A stretch of 64,000 nt of DNA, taken from NCBI GenBank assembly GCA_914767715.1, contig OU612067.1:2480001-2544000 (forward strand). The letters run 5' to 3'. The translations under genes were made by a program, and so were the position numbers. This document shows positions 1 through 15,400 of this stretch, piece after piece. The number at the start of each line of letters is the position of its first letter. The first letter of the stretch is position 1. A model generated the notes under the pieces. It ran no database searches. It was not told the origin of the DNA and worked only from the letters and a program-made list of their open reading frames with translations. The DNA comes from Membranipora membranacea (taxonomy: Eukaryota; Bryozoa; Gymnolaemata; Cheilostomatida; Membraniporidae).

Positions 1-445
1 AATTGTTTGCTGATTGAGCTGTGGGTGACTTGATCCATCAGATGATACATATGTATATGAACAGCATAGAAGAGAGGCTCTACTATGAATTACCTTAAAA
101 AAACAAGGAGGCCAGTCAAACATTACCAGAGTTTTAGAGAATAATTGTGACTTACTCTTAACTCTCGTCTCTTGTTCTGTATACCTTTATCTACGTACCT
201 GGATACATACCTTGTCACATTTGTGTTCTTTTATTTCTACACAATGTCTATCTGTATGCCTGTACAGGCATGGGAACGTTCAACACTAACTCACAAATTC
301 TTACATAATGAAGTTGAGAATGAAATTGTACTGGTAAGTCGGTCTCTCATTTAGAAGCTTCTAATCTCTGTTGCCCTCCCCGCTCTCATCATTCAAGATT
401 ATCTTCTGTTATGTCATCTGTTATTCAGGCTGACACCAAAACGAG
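1..445 (+). other. SLU7 upstream flank with possible 5' noncoding exon
   Basis: The SLU7 start codon lies inside an exon that appears to begin at 429, after a pyrimidine-rich stretch ending in TTATTCAG. A possible upstream noncoding exon spans about 268-333, between an acceptor (TGTACAG) and a strong donor (CTG followed by GTAAGTC). Joining it to 429 keeps no long reading frame through the SLU7 ATG, so it would be 5' untranslated sequence. No TATA box or other promoter element stands out. Confidence 0.35.
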
Positions 446-3400
446 ATGTCGTTTGTTCTGAACGAGCCGCCGTCTCTGATCGCTAAAGAGGCGAGGCAGA
501 GGGCTGCAGAGGGTGAAGATGACGAACCTAAGAAGAAGACCAGAGAGGATTATAAGAAGCAGAAGGAGCTGGAGGAGGCTCGTAAAGCTGGTACTGTACC
601 TGCTATGCAAGATGAGTCCGGCAAGTAAGTGTGCTGAGCTGTAATAGCTCCATATACTTTTCATTTTAGCTGTGTTATGTAAGTAAGATTCCATTGCAAC
701 TTCCACAGAAACCGTAAGGTTTATAATTGAATAGTTTTACATGAATAAAAAGAAAAAAATTCAAAAATGTAGTGTGACACTGTTGTATGCATGTACCAAA
801 ACCTAGATAACATATTTCAGTCGGGAATGTTGATGATCAATTGCCTAAAATTGACTTGACAAATCCAGAGATGAGTGATTTTTATATGTTGAGGTGCAAA
901 ATCTTCTGTGTTATATGGGACTTATAACAAAAATCGAGCCACTGTCACACTGCAGCAAGGAAACAGGGCTTCGTAACATCTGAACCTGTGAAGGAGAAGC
1001 TGTTAGACTACCGAACATGATATATTTGTGTTACAGGGACATCAATCCTCATATCCCACAGTATATTATGAATGCACCCTGGTACATCCAGTCTAAGGTA
1101 CCAACACTGAGCCATCAGAGGATACATGACGAAAAGAAGAAAATATTCGCTAAATTAGAGAAATGGCAGAAGAAGGGTTTGAAAGATGGACCTGTAGCCA
1201 CAAAGTTCAGGAAAGGCGCCTGTGAGAACTGCGGTGCCATGACTCACAAGAAGAGAGATTGTTTAGAGGTAAGCTAGTTTTGTTGTCAATGTGCTATATT
1301 TTATATGTTTTGTGAGGTCTTGTTAACTGCTTAGGTTTTGTTGTATGGTGTAACAATAATCCAGATGAATGTTTGTAAATACCACTGATAATTTATAGCA
1401 GTTTGAAATGGTTGGAGAGTGGCAGATAGGACAAATATCAAACAATGTCCTGCTGCATATTTTCATACCTAGTCCGAGATGTGTCCACCATGGATTATAA
1501 TAATGGACTGTATATTTTAGAGACCACGAAAAGTTTTGGCGAAATTTTCTGGAGAGGAAATTGCTCCAGATGAGCACATTCCACACGATCTGAATTTTGA
1601 CTACGAAGGGAAGCGAGATGAGTGGAAATCTTATGACACAGGTGAGAAAACAACCCTCTTTTGGAAGATAAGTAAATTGTGTCAACAAGCGCCAGAAAGA
1701 TCAGGCTTATAATATCCTGATCGAATTGATAGTAAACCTGGTTTTGGCGACCAGTACTACAACTCTTAGAACTAATCACCAATGAAGATGCAGACACAAC
1801 CAGTGTTTTTCAAAATATCGATATAAAATTGACATTTCTATTTCACATCCCTCCTGTCAATATGTGATACAATAATCTTGGTGTAAAATAGAACATGAAA
1901 TTGAGCTAATGCAGGTGCCCTAACTGTTGTTTAAATGTAATTTAAGGCGATATAGGATCTCATGTACTCCGTCTCAGATTAGTTCATTGCATTTTATAAA
2001 TTTATTTATTTAATTTGTTACAGGGACATACAATGAGGAAAAACAAGAAGAGAATGAGCGACTGGAGGAGGCTAAAAGACAAATAAAAATGAATAAACTC
2101 GATCAGATGATTGAGACCGGTGAAACATCCGAGATCAGAGTATGACTATTAGACATGCCCTTGGCCTTGATATCCATGGTGGAATAGTAACTTACATATT
2201 TGATACAAGTATTTTTGAAGAGCCTTATTATCTAAATATTCATTAGTAGCGTTCCCACTAACAATACCTGCTGGCCATGTTATGATCCTCTCGTCTCAAG
2301 TCTACTGGTACTGTATTTGGAGTTGTTCCCCTCCACTGAAAAAAAAATCAAACTAGATCAAATACTTCTCACAATGAGTATGATATGAATATGACCGTTT
2401 TGTTGTGTTGTTCCCTGTACCTGCCTTGTGATGCTGTGTTATCTCTCTCCCTACACAGAATAAGGACAGCGATGATGAGGATGAGTTGAAGTATGCTGAT
2501 GATGTGGACATGCCTGGACAGAAGTTTGAGACTAAACAGAGAATCACAGTCAGAAATCTGCGTATCAGAGAGGACACAGCTAAGGTAAATACTCGCATAA
2601 ACATAGTCAATATGACATACAGTCAGCAAATACATCACATAGCCAGTACATTTGGGTAAAGGAGATAGTATTGCTAGTTGAATGAAAATCCTATAAAAAC
2701 CCTCAAAAAAACTTAGTTCCCTCTCACCAGGTATTGCAATGTACGCGAGGTCAAGGGAAGTGGTTTTGCATTATTTGTGGAAAAAGGTCTATCCATGTAT
2801 ATTTTCCTGTGAATGTTGAAACATAGAAGAAACGGTACAATGAGAATGCACTTGGACAATAAACAATTTTATGACCTGAGCAGATCATTGAAATAGTAGT
2901 TTTTCCCACTCGGTCTAGCAAATGGAGAAATGAAAAAAAACTGTTGATGCGTATTGCACAAATAAAAGGATGCCAGCAGGAAATATCTACCTAAGGATTA
3001 TATCATATGCTGGGGAGAGAGGGATGTACTATTAAAATGTGGGAAATTCTGTTCAAATAAGTAACTTTGATTGACGGCCAATATGATAAGCATAAATACA
3101 AAATTTACATGGAAAAGGGTATGAAAATACATGATTAGGACATACATGAGATGGTTAAAACAACAGCATGGTACATAATAGTCAAGTGCTGGAGTTGGTG
3201 ACTTGCATTCTAGGAACCTGTGAGTGTAAGTAAGTGATGACAACTCAAAAGCTAAAGTAGTTTCACAAGATCCGATCTCAGACCCGGAGTTGTTCTACCC
3301 TCTATCTGTTGCATAGATTTGAGAAGATAACTCTGCATATTGTGTTTTATCCTTAGTTCAAAGCCCCTTAGAGAGAGAGATTTATTGGTTTAAACTGTTT

Positions 3401-6400
3401 CTTCAAATTTGTTTATCTCAGAAGAGTGCCTGTGAATCTATTGAGATATCTTTTGGAATTGAATTCTTCTTGAGAGGTTTTTACGTCACTACGCAGTGAC
3501 CCGATAAATGCGTGAAAAATGTTAAGTCAAACAATGAAGTTAACCTTTGCTGCTTATTGCGTTGATGTTTAATTATTATATAGGGTGTGGCTCTGAGAGT
3601 TTTTATATTCTTACCCACTCAGATAAACAACTTAAACCAGACAGGCATTGTTAGCGGGCTCTGATGGCCCATCAAACCGCTGTCATATCTTGGGGCTTAC
3701 CAAACATTAGCAGCTCTCCATTCATGAATGAGAACAAGAACATCACTAAAGGTGTAAAACAAACAATTCTTCTGGGTGATTAAGACCACGATTATGATAC
3801 GGCTCTGTTGTTATAATGGTTTTATGACACATTAATGAATTGTGCAGCCATATTTATAGACCAAGTAAGGCCCACTAGTGGCTATATTGAGAATCGTATA
3901 GACAAATTTATTCCCCAGGCTTGCATACCAGGTCTCATAAATTTTGTTATCAATAGCTCATTAATTTTATACCTGTGGTTCGTTTTGGCATGGAAAACTA
4001 ATTATTACATAACATTAAATATTCCATAATGTTCCTGCTGAAATAATTAATCACAGATTATTATAGTGCCACATTGGGCTATTCATCACACCTCACAGAT
4101 TATCAACCGCAGTCTGAGACATTTTCGGGAGTAACATTTTCACTAAAGTCTCTTCATTATCACGTAGCCTTGTAGCCTTGGTTTCTGTGATCAAATTAAA
4201 ATAAAGGTTTGGACAATGATACTGTTACTTTTCTGGGTTGTGGCAAAAAGTTGCACAGATTCTGGACCGGCGTATTTTACAAAATAAGAAAACACATCAA
4301 TGTGATTACTGTCAATAACCTGTGATATCATGTTGTCTTATTCCTGCTGATGTACATCCACTGTGCAGCCTCGAGCGCCATCAATCAGCTGGGATACTCG
4401 CTAACTCTCTTTTTTTGTCCTGCTCAGGGAACCTGTGAAACCTGCCAAGTTTAAACTAAATACCTCGCAGACCACAGATTTTACATTGACGTAATCGCTC
4501 CATAACTTGCTTACTTATCACATCCTGTGGTATCTCATGTCACCAAGAGTCAAATAAAAGAAGAGCAAAGCTTGGCAAACCAGCAAGTGGCAGAATTTAA
4601 AGAAAATCTAAATTTGTGTCCACAACACATTTTTATTGTCACTAGCACTCACGCTTTGCCGAAAATTATTAATAGCATTTGTAAGTTTTAGAGGTCGTGT
4701 CAGTTTAAATATCTGAAACTTGGCAGGTTATAATTGAAACTAACTCGGCGGCGAGAAAAGTCAAAGCAGATATCCTGTGTTATGTGTCTTTATGCCAACA
4801 CTCAATTTCCGACACACTTTTTGTGGTAAGGCTCGCTCTTTTTCTCATTGAACTTTTCAATAAGTCTATTTTCGTCAGCTCAAACATTGAAATGAGTGGA
4901 AAAGCTGTCTGTTTCCGGAGTTCAAACCGCCAACCACAGTCTAATTTACCATTGTGCTATGGTAGACTTGATGGTATTGGTACTAAGATGGCGGGAGTTG
5001 TGTTTGGACAACATTTAACACTGCACTAGAAACTAAACAATGTAAACGTGGATTTTTTTGGCCAGGGTAGATGCTGATTCACGTCATCATGTTGTGAAAA
5101 CGGGTGACAGCACACTATCACTGCCAAAATCAACTAACATCATCATTACAAAACAATTACAGCAATATCTGATGTCTCATAAAGTGGTCAACTTACCTGT
5201 GTAGCCTCAGAGTTAGCAGTGCCATCTGACTAATGCTGGGGCGGACAGTGCTACTCTCGGCAAAGCATTCTACGGATACACAGTCTAACTTCCACTCTGA
5301 TTAGATAGGGTAGAGATCTGAGCCTGATTCGTTGGGTAACTGACAGGCTTTTTTGCATGTGGTATCTGGATAAGGTCAGATTTTTTCACTTTCAAGTTGT
5401 TTAAGTGACCTTCTATTTTGGGGTCATACAGTATGGTACGGTATGTCGTTATCTGTAGTGTTGGACAACCTCTCCTCTCTTGTCTGGGAGACAGCTGGTT
5501 ATGGGTCACAGCCAAAGTTGGTGAAGCATTAGTGCTAAACTGGTTGCTGCTTTATCCAACCTTTGAATAGTTGTTAGATGATAAGGTGCTATTATTTGAT
5601 ATGCAGCACCGAACACCAACAACTTTCAATCGAGATTTTCAGCTATGAAAGGGCTCAGTGAAAGGGTGAGCAAGGTGCTTTGACCAATGAACTCCCACTG
5701 AGTACATTGCGTGTGAAATAATGTAATTAATTCACAAATTTTCCAAAAATTAACACGTGTGTCCTTTAAACAATTACGAGGCGCACGGAATCGGAAAATC
5801 AAATCTCACTTGACTGAGCACTGAACCCGTCACCTGGGAGGTGCATGTGCAACTTTCACTTCTACATATGTAAATACAAACAAAATTCCATGTACCTGGG
5901 AAAAAGTGACAAGCTATCATAATACTGACTGGTGACCGCGCCTCTAAGCCGCGCCTCTCAGCCGAGTCTCTATGACCCATGTCATACAAAAATAACTACA
6001 GCAATAGGGCTGAGTAGGGAGTATTAATGCTAATAAACTGAAAAAAAAATTGTCCATTGTTTATTCCTAATGTGTTATTAAAAATAGTTACCCAATCATG
6101 TACAGTAGCGCATCCTAAGTAATGGTAACATTGTGTTAATTATAAAATACTAAATTATTTCATTTATATCGAACATAAACCGTGTATTATCAGTTGAAGA
6201 CAATCCTACTGGCTACGTCACCACAATGCTCCTTCCATAATCTGGTTGATCATATATTGATGACTTGACTCTGATGTTTTTTATACTCTTTTCTTTGGTT
6301 TGTAGTATTTACTGAATCTGGATGTTGCCTCAGCTCACTACGATCCTAAGACTCGAGCGATGAGAGGAAACCCCCTACAAGGCACTAATAAAGATCCCAG

Positions 6401-9400
6401 CACCTCGTAAGTTTATACTCAGGTATCAGGGTCTCAGTGTCTCTATTCTATGGCCCTACAAAGTTATATGTGATGTTCAAAAGTAGACTCTGTATGAAAG
6501 ACACTATCACTATGGTTCCATGCTTCGATTTTGTGGTTCACTCCAATTTCGAATGGTTAGAATCCACTGGATTCTAACCATTCCCATGATGGGAAAAACA
6601 TGAAAAGAATCTGCCGCGGCCCATTCAGCCACGCCGCCAATTAGGAAATAGGTCGAATAAACACGGTATGGATATTCGCGTCCAAAAAGTCATTCGTCAC
6701 AATCGGAATTTGACTTTAATGCCGTTTCCATGGGGTGATTACTCCCGAAATCCTTTAAAAATCGACACATGGAAACATAGTGTATGTGTGTCACAGCCAC
6801 AGATACCCTGCCGGTTTTGAGCTCAACTTTAATAGATTCATAAGATTGGTGGATGCGTGTTTTTAAATGACCAATATCTAGCGCGTCATTTTGATAACTG
6901 GATGATTGCTCAGACACTCTGCTCAGTGTGATGTATATTATATGGTCTGGTGTACTGGCGTATCCTATAATATGGGGATAATATCCACTCAACAATTTGA
7001 AAAATTTTCAGCTACAATGCCAATATTTGAGCTGAAATAGGATATGGTGATATGGTGTTTATAATGGGGACACTCAAGCCCTTAAAAATCTTTTACATTT
7101 TTACATAACTGTCATTATTAAGTGTTGTTTACGTTTATTACCTTTTCCAAGTTCCTAGCCAAAACAATGAAATGAAAATTTGATTGTAGTTATTATTAGA
7201 CCAGACTTTCTAGACTTGGCGTAGTTCCCATCTACCTGCCCAGTATCCAGCCCTCTTAGATATGATTTCTGTGACAACAAACACCTTTTTTACGGATGGC
7301 CTGCTTTTATATTGCATAATGAAACTAGTATTAAATATAAAAGTTGACCATTTTGGGCACTGTGCTCAAGCCAGATTTTTATTTTAAAACCGGAGCCACT
7401 GGCCAGACAGATAATTAAAGTGGGAAAATTTTTATTCAAATTTCCGATATCACCTGCCAATACCGGTACCCAAAAAATACACGGAAACTGAGCTACAAAA
7501 TAAACATCCGACCTGATCTGGTGGTCGCAGCTTTCCTCAGTCGGGAGCTGAGAACAACTGGAAACGGAATAAAGTTTCAGCTTGGTTTGGAGCATCTTAT
7601 CAAAAATCTCCTTGATGTACAACCTGATCACACCTGCAGCAGCCTGGGCCAGGCTTTGATGGTCCCCAAAACATCACCAACTCGACCACACAGTGTATTG
7701 TTTGTTGTGACTCGAGTATCGACTGTCATACTATTGTGGCATAAACAACATTGTTTGTATTACTTTTGCTGTCTTGACTCCTGACTGACTTGTTGTTTGC
7801 CATGACCGAAAATTCACTCACATAAGTTCATTCAGGTTTTTTCTCTGTTTCACCGTGTGAGGTAAAGTCCATATGTGGGTACACCTGTACGGCTACTGAA
7901 CTATAACTGTATCGATGTACTCGTGTGTAGCATTGTGGTCAAAGGATGGCCGGTCTAATTGGTTGTACACATTTGCACATCAAAGGCAGGCCAGTGTTTT
8001 CCGAGGTGGGCAAATCAGCTGTTAATTGGTATTATTCAGAAATTAATTGAGCGAAATGAAGAAATTTGATTCTTGTGAAGCGCTTACAGTGGATTTGGTT
8101 GCTGATAGCCATGCGCTGGCTGTCCGCTTACGGGCTCACCTGTCTCGCTGCCGGCCAGCCTCCCAGACATGATCTGTGTTTTGTACTCGACAAACAATTA
8201 GCAAAAAAGCAAGGGCTGTAAATTTTAAACTGTATCATGAGTATGAAAATACTACCAAAGCTCTTATTTTTTGTACTTGAAAAAAACATTTTTTTATCAA
8301 CCAGGATTCTTATATACACTTGGCTCAAGGTGGTTTATTTATAAACCAGCTACTTTACAATGAGTAATATGATTATTAAACATCAAAGCAATGTTCAATT
8401 AGCGCCCTGCTACTCAACAGCCAAATTAACACTTGAAATCATAACCAAAAATTTAATTTGCTAGGCTTTGCAGCCAAACTCCGGTCAATCACCTTGATGA
8501 TTTTAAGTCGTATTCAACTTAATTTAATAATTAAATTTCGGATATAGAGGCTGTGAGTTGTTCTATGACATTTCGATGTGATTGATATAATGTTTAGACA
8601 AATTTAATATTATTTCCTTATAATATATTGACAGACATTCTATTCTGTGATAAGATTGATATCGTAATGAGTGGTCACTCTTAATAATTACAATATTGAT
8701 GACTTCGTACCAGCCATCACAGCCCTTACAAGGATAGGTTTTGCCGCCACTTTACCTGCCTCATCAATGGTTAACTGGTCTTTAATCTTGAATTTACTAT
8801 AATATAAAAATAAAATATCATTAACTTTTGTTGGCTTAGAGTGGTCTGCAGGGACCAATTAGCGACACATCCGCCTTGCCTTTGACCACGCTGTCATAAG
8901 CTGATGACAGCATGAATGTAGTCTGAGCCCCACAAGCTTTTGCCGCTGCCCAACGGACGCCCGGATTGGGGAAAATAAACTCGACATACTTAATACAAAA
9001 CATGTCACTGTCAAACACATTCCACATGCTATGATTATATTTTAGAGAAATTTACTGTTTAGCAAGCCAGTTTTTAAAAAAAATACACAATGTGAAATTT
9101 AATATCCTTACATACACATACATGTATATAAGTTTCATGTTATATTTTCTTTTCCACTCAGATATCAAGGAGAGAACTTTGCCAGAGCCACTGGAGATGC
9201 TATCAACATCGCCAAACAGCAATGTGAGTTAATTAGATAACACGGGTTTGGTGAGCATCCCTTTATCTTAAAAACTGCAAAATGTGACCTCCATCCATTT
9301 TGGTAGTAGTGATTTTGCTCAAAATATTAAATTAATTAAAACCGAATTCCAGACATCTCAATATGCAATAATGAGTGCATGCCTTCCCTGTGATATGGGC

Positions 9401-12400
9401 GTTTGGTAAAAAACCCTCACCCTCCAGGTATTTTTAGAATAATTTCCCACCTTGATCAAGGTACTTTGTTAGTGTAGCCTTCCAAGAAATTCCTTTTACA
9501 AAATTGATCCATCCAACACATACCAATAAAGTAAGGCCCCCTCCAGTTATCAGTATGGATGAAAATCTCTTTACTTACTTTGTTTAAAAGGTATTATACA
9601 ACTGAATTATATATAAAGAAAATTTTTCAATTCAATATTTTACTGATTGGGAACAACCTGATAGATAAAATTCCAATGATATATTTTACTCGCATCTTAC
9701 CTGGACTAAAGAATGGCGTCCAGATGGCTGCATATGCTGCTAACTTGGATACTTGCCCAAATTATGATTGGTTTATTTTATATAATAAATGTACAGTGGC
9801 CGGTTGGTGACTTTCTGGTAGATATGATGTTGTCTTAGTAAAAAAAAGCCAAACACATTTTTTGTGCGCGAGAAGCCAAGAAATTTTGTGAATGGAATTC
9901 TTTTGAACAGTAATTTATGCCTAAGTCTAAGTGCTGAGTCTGTAATATACTCATGTCTGAGGATGTGTTATATCACAACGTAACACTGAGAATGTTCTCG
10001 TTAACTCCTGTCTTGGTGTAATTAATTCACAAATCTCAAACTTTGCCAGAAAGTAAAGAACGCCCATCGTGTGTGACAACTTGCCCTTAAAAAAACAACC
10101 AAATGTTGATCAACATAGCGTGAAGGCCACGGAGTGATGGGCCTCTCACTCCTAAGTGGATGACCTGCGAATTCGTTGATCCGTATGGGGAGGAAAGGCC
10201 CAAATCGCCTCCCAATGTTTTACATGATTATAACCCGATTGTTTACAAACAATGAATCATTAGAAAATGTTTGGGCTAGGCTCTGAAATCAATTAACCCA
10301 ACAAACATTAACCCAACCATTTTACCCAACAAACCATCCGTACTTTGTACTAAGGGTTGTCTCCCTTGTGTTCCCAGGGTTGTTTCCCTTGTATATTGTA
10401 CGTTACTGTTATATTTATCAGCGTTTGCGTGGGAGGCGTATGAGAAGGGAGCTGATGTACATCTCCAGGCAGATCCTACTAAACTAGAGCTGCTGAAGAG
10501 GGAGTACAGTCAGAGAAAGGATCAGCATGAGGATAGTAAGAAGAACGCTATACTAGATAAGTACGGAGGTACAGAGCACCTACAGGCACCTCCTAAAGAG
10601 CTGCTACTCGCTCAAACTGTGAGTCTCAAGTATTTCTTGGAAAATGTTTGACTCATTTTGTAGGGTGGGACTTACTGTCCCCCACCCACCCTAGAACGAG
10701 TTTGATCCAATTTGCCTACAGTCCGGTCATTCCCATTCTATGGCGGCTCAAACCCTGAATGTAGGCAAATAGGATCATGCCTGATCTACACCACCCTGAT
10801 CTACGCCACCCTGATCTACACCACCCTGCATGAAGGTTAAATTAACAAGCTATCAATGACTTGCCGGAAAGCTGGCCATATATGATATATTTGCCGTTAC
10901 TACGTTGGGTCTGACTAGGGAGGTCTTGGCTTGCTCAAATAGAGTTGAGTGTGAATAAGAAATGGTCCCTTACTTTTCCTGCTGATTGAATTTGACTAAC
11001 AAAGTGCAAATGAAATGGGGGAAAATAGCTAAATTTTCAATACACAAAGACTCGAATAGGCTCAAAAATTGGATCGTATTGTTGCATAAACTAATTTGTT
11101 GCCAAAAATGGGGGATTGTTCGTAAAGTTCAAAAAAGTTTTACGTCATTCTATCCCAAAAAGTAAGGATATTAATTCTCTTCCCAGCCCACAAGGATTTT
11201 ACAAGACCCAATCAACTGCGCAACAAACAGCATTGATATTTGCTTTCGAAGAACATATTGATCATTCAGTGTTGCATTTTCATGAAATCTATCTCAAAAC
11301 TGGCTGGTCATCATTGAGCCTTGAAATTTGTGTTATCAAAGATGTGAAGAGGAATACATTAAATTTTCTCCCTATGAGAGCTTTTTTCTGATCCCCGGAC
11401 ATTTCATTATATTTTTATTGGTAACAAAAGTGGTTTATGCAGTGATTCTCTCTACATGTTCGAGCTTCAGTGCCTCTATGTTGTCTTCAACTGTCTTTTA
11501 CTCATAATTGTAAAACGGATTTGCAGAAACTATGAAAGTTTTCGGTTCATGCTGCGAGAAAATCATGAGGCAAATCATCATCTAACACAAGCAGGCCATT
11601 AGTTCTTCTACACAAACAAATTGTGGCATTCTGCAATGCCAGTAAGCCACAAAATTCGAGGAAAATTAGGTTTTAAGATGTACTTTTGCTTTTAAGTTTT
11701 TTGGACAGTCATAGGAAGTTGTGAAATCCTGACTAGCAGACATTTAGATTGATGATGTCATACAAAAATAGCCTGCAGTTGAAGAACTCATTAAAACCTA
11801 AAAGACTTTTTCCATTCAAAAACAATTAGTGTGCTGCTTGTATTTCCTGATCTCAAGTCTAATGATTGTGTGCAGGCTGCAAGCACCTGTGATTTCACTA
11901 ACCTCAGACGAGTAACTGTGGGGCTCACCCTCACACATGGTACACTGTTTCGAGTCTTCAGACACAATATTGGCAGTTTTCACATATATATAGATAAATT
12001 TTTCACAGAAATAGACAAATTCCATCTCTTCAAATCTTCAGCCTCAGCAATGGCTAGATTACGGCTGATCTTCTTTCTCAATAAAACACACACTGGCAGT
12101 CCCATTTGTCAACACAAGATGAATTTATTTTTTAATTTATGCTATAGATCATTATGATTAATAATTCTTATTAAACACAGTAGACTCAATTAAAATAGGA
12201 AGAATAATATTGTTAAGTCCATGTGCGATATTGCGCTCCTGATTGATTTTAATATTCAAAAGTAAAAATTTTCAAATATCTTTCAAATAGCTGTAATTCA
12301 GGTTTTAGTTTTGCTTGGGAAGAAGAAGTCAACATTCAAAAAATTTTGTCGAGTTTGATTTTTCAGCTGTAGCTCCCGATGTTGTTGGTCAGCCTTTTCT

Positions 12401-15400
12401 TATTAAGGTTTGTGAATAATGCATGTTAGAGATGGATTTTTAACCTTTGTACAGGTGGTGGAATGTTTCATGCGTCACCACCGAAAGTTTACAGAGTTGT
12501 GTATGTTTTGGCTCTTGCGCTTGGTTTCAGGTTCAAAGTTTGATTTTTAATTGGTTATTTATATTGGAATGTTTTACTGGTAATTTGTGGCAAGGCGAAA
12601 TATTAAGTCCTCATGCACTGTGCGCTATATCTCAGTAGTCCTTCCCAACCATCAACACTCAATTTCATCAAGTGTCGGTAAGCTCTAAGTCAAGTCTTCC
12701 ATATATTCTATATGTTTGTTTTAATAAAATCGAATGCAAACAAAAATAGATTGCGACATGTATTTCTGAACTTCCACCGACAAGTCATCTAATGCTCTCA
12801 CTATGCATTGATGTCAATGGCTGATATGTGTACCACTAGGACTATAATTGAGTTGATTAGCCTTTTCTTCACGGTCGATAATCCCTCACCTTATGTCACC
12901 TTGGCTCAGCTGCTGTCACCTCAGTCAGGTTAAGTCAGCAGCAGCATGAGTCATGCTGTCATACACTTTATGGCATGACTGTGATGAATAAATATTTGCT
13001 ACTGTGCAATTCAGGACACTCCCCTCGGCAAGATCTGAGCATAGCCAAGTTACTTGATTTAATCTAGAATGCGTTTGATCAGTCTACGCCCCTATACTCC
13101 ACTCTATAGCCTGAGGATTAAGCTGGGCCTGTTCGGGATTGGGCACCCTGCCCAGGCACAAGCCATTTTAAATTGTTATACAAGTCGTGTATCAGATTTC
13201 ATAAACAATACAATAAATAAAACCCTGGTTACATACCGATTATCACTATGTGAGCTGAGGATTGTTATAAAATAATTTTGATTTATAGTAAACATTTCAT
13301 TAGATTTTTTATTCAAGCCTTCTTGCTTTGTATATATGTGTATTTTAATTTACACATTGACTGAATTGTCAACTGATAAAAATTTAGCTCCCTGGACAGG
13401 GTGGTAGGAACCAGTTATTGTTTCTCTGCAACCACTTGTGGTCATTTCGATAACTTAGACTGGTATGTTTGAATTTTGAAACTGTACCGGAATAATGAAT
13501 TTAACTGGACACATAAACTGACTGGCCTAAGTTGATAAACTTTCAGCAAAATCTTGTTGGGCTCCTGATATGTGTTCTAAAAATACATTTCTGTGACTGT
13601 CAGCTTGACCCTTACACAATTCTCTCCCCCTCTTTTGATGATGTTGAGGATGATCTAAATTGTAGGATGCTGAAAAACCTCATCAAAAGATTCTTATTGC
13701 CCTCTACTAATCACTTACGACAAGCTACATTCAATTAATATAAATGAGCCTTACGGTTAGATTTATATTTATGATCTAATGCTTTACTGACCCTAAAACC
13801 GGCTCCCTATTTTATGGAATGTTTGACGGGTTATGCTCGTTTTACTGCTATGACTGGACTACATAATCAGGTGAAATTGTTCCCGACTCCAGCAGGAAAA
13901 TAAAGTGAAAACACAAATGAGATGTTTTTGGTGTTTAGACTTTTCTGCATAAAAACTAGAGACTCTACCAAAAAAAACTTATCGTTATAATAGTGAGTAA
14001 TGTAATGTATTCAGAGATTGATGTAGTATTTGTTAGACAGTAATAAATTACTGAAATAGGCCATAACATAACCGCTAATAACCCAACATCTACTCCCTCA
14101 CAAGGTTGTTAAAGTGAGAACAAATGGTAGCCATGTCTGGTGAGTGATATATGTCTTTCTAAGGATTACGCGCTAATAGGCTATTATTACAGTCTGAAAT
14201 TAGACCAGGAAAAAGTGGATTCAGTTTGCAAAAAAACAAAGCTCCATTCTATGGTTGAAGGATAAGGAATTAGGAAAGCAAGATGAGTGAAAACTTTAAA
14301 CTGAAACTGAATTACGACCAGCAAGCGTTTTTAAAAAAGCAGACCTGGCAGTTAATTATTGGGATTGTTAACAACAGCAGGAGTTCACCAACGGTCTACA
14401 AATTAATATTGTTAAATTAAAAGTTAAGGCATGTTCTCTGATGCGTTTGACGGTTTTCCCATTCTTCCCTTCCTTTTTTCTGCTGACTACCAATTACATT
14501 GAAGCTGAACAATGAAAATTAGACCATCATAGGTTCTCTTGATACTAACAGCTGGATAAAAACCATCATAGCCAAGTAACATGCAAGCCGGTAGTGATGG
14601 CTAATTCTGAACTAGTTTTTATTTAGATCATGATGTATCATACTTATGTATGATAGGCCCACCTGTGTAACTCTATTTTTATGAATGAGTTTGCTTTTGC
14701 TGCCAATCTATTGAGCTTATTCATCGATTAGCTACTGCTGACCCATTTGGCAGCGAAGAAGATGACTCACTGAATAAACTGCTCTGCTAGCATTGTAAAT
14801 ATACTATTAATCAATGCTGACAGCTTACATAAATCACTCTTGCTGTGCATATCAACATCATACTAGGGTTAGGAGGAACGAAGTCATCCATCGCTGGGAA
14901 AATACAGAAATAGTCACACAGGTGTCCTGCTGATACCGAGGGTATCCGCGTTCATGTATACACTGCTCATTCCAAACTAACACGTCATTTATCAACAAAA
15001 AAATTAAGTTCTCAGCTAGAATAATAATAGCTGATAGAGCATCTGAGGATAACTGCTCCCTCTCCTAATGGTGGATAGCGGAGCTGTAAGATGTGCACAT
15101 AATGTTTGTATATTTATTTACAAAACGAGGGCATGTGAAGAGATATCTGACATATTGTTGTGGCAGCTCTGTGGGAGGTAGCGGGTAGTTTTTGCCGACT
15201 CGCATCATGCGAAACACTGAGACAACATTAGAGCTCTCGGTGGACTGTGGAGTTAACGGTAGCTGTGGTTTATTTATCTTTCTTATGCCACAAGAATTAT
15301 GTAAACTAAACCAAACTGGCGAGAAGCCTCCAAAGAAAACATGACACCGTTTTCTTTTTTGTTTAGCATTCACAGCTGGCAAAACAGTAATCATAATTGT

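Noticed and set aside
172-354. 60-codon plus-strand frame upstream of SLU7
   Set aside because: A good donor (334) and acceptor (267) cut through it, and joining to the SLU7 exon gives a stop in that frame. A noncoding leader exon is more likely.
425-706. 93-codon minus-strand frame over the first SLU7 exon
   Set aside because: Antisense shadow of a confidently identified coding exon.
1323-1797. Two minus-strand frames of 100-121 codons over SLU7 exon 3
   Set aside because: Opposite strand of a supported exon plus intron; no motif.
8836-9027. Minus-strand 63-codon frame with a protein-like composition
   Set aside because: No recognised family, no splice-compatible partners and no paralogue in the window.
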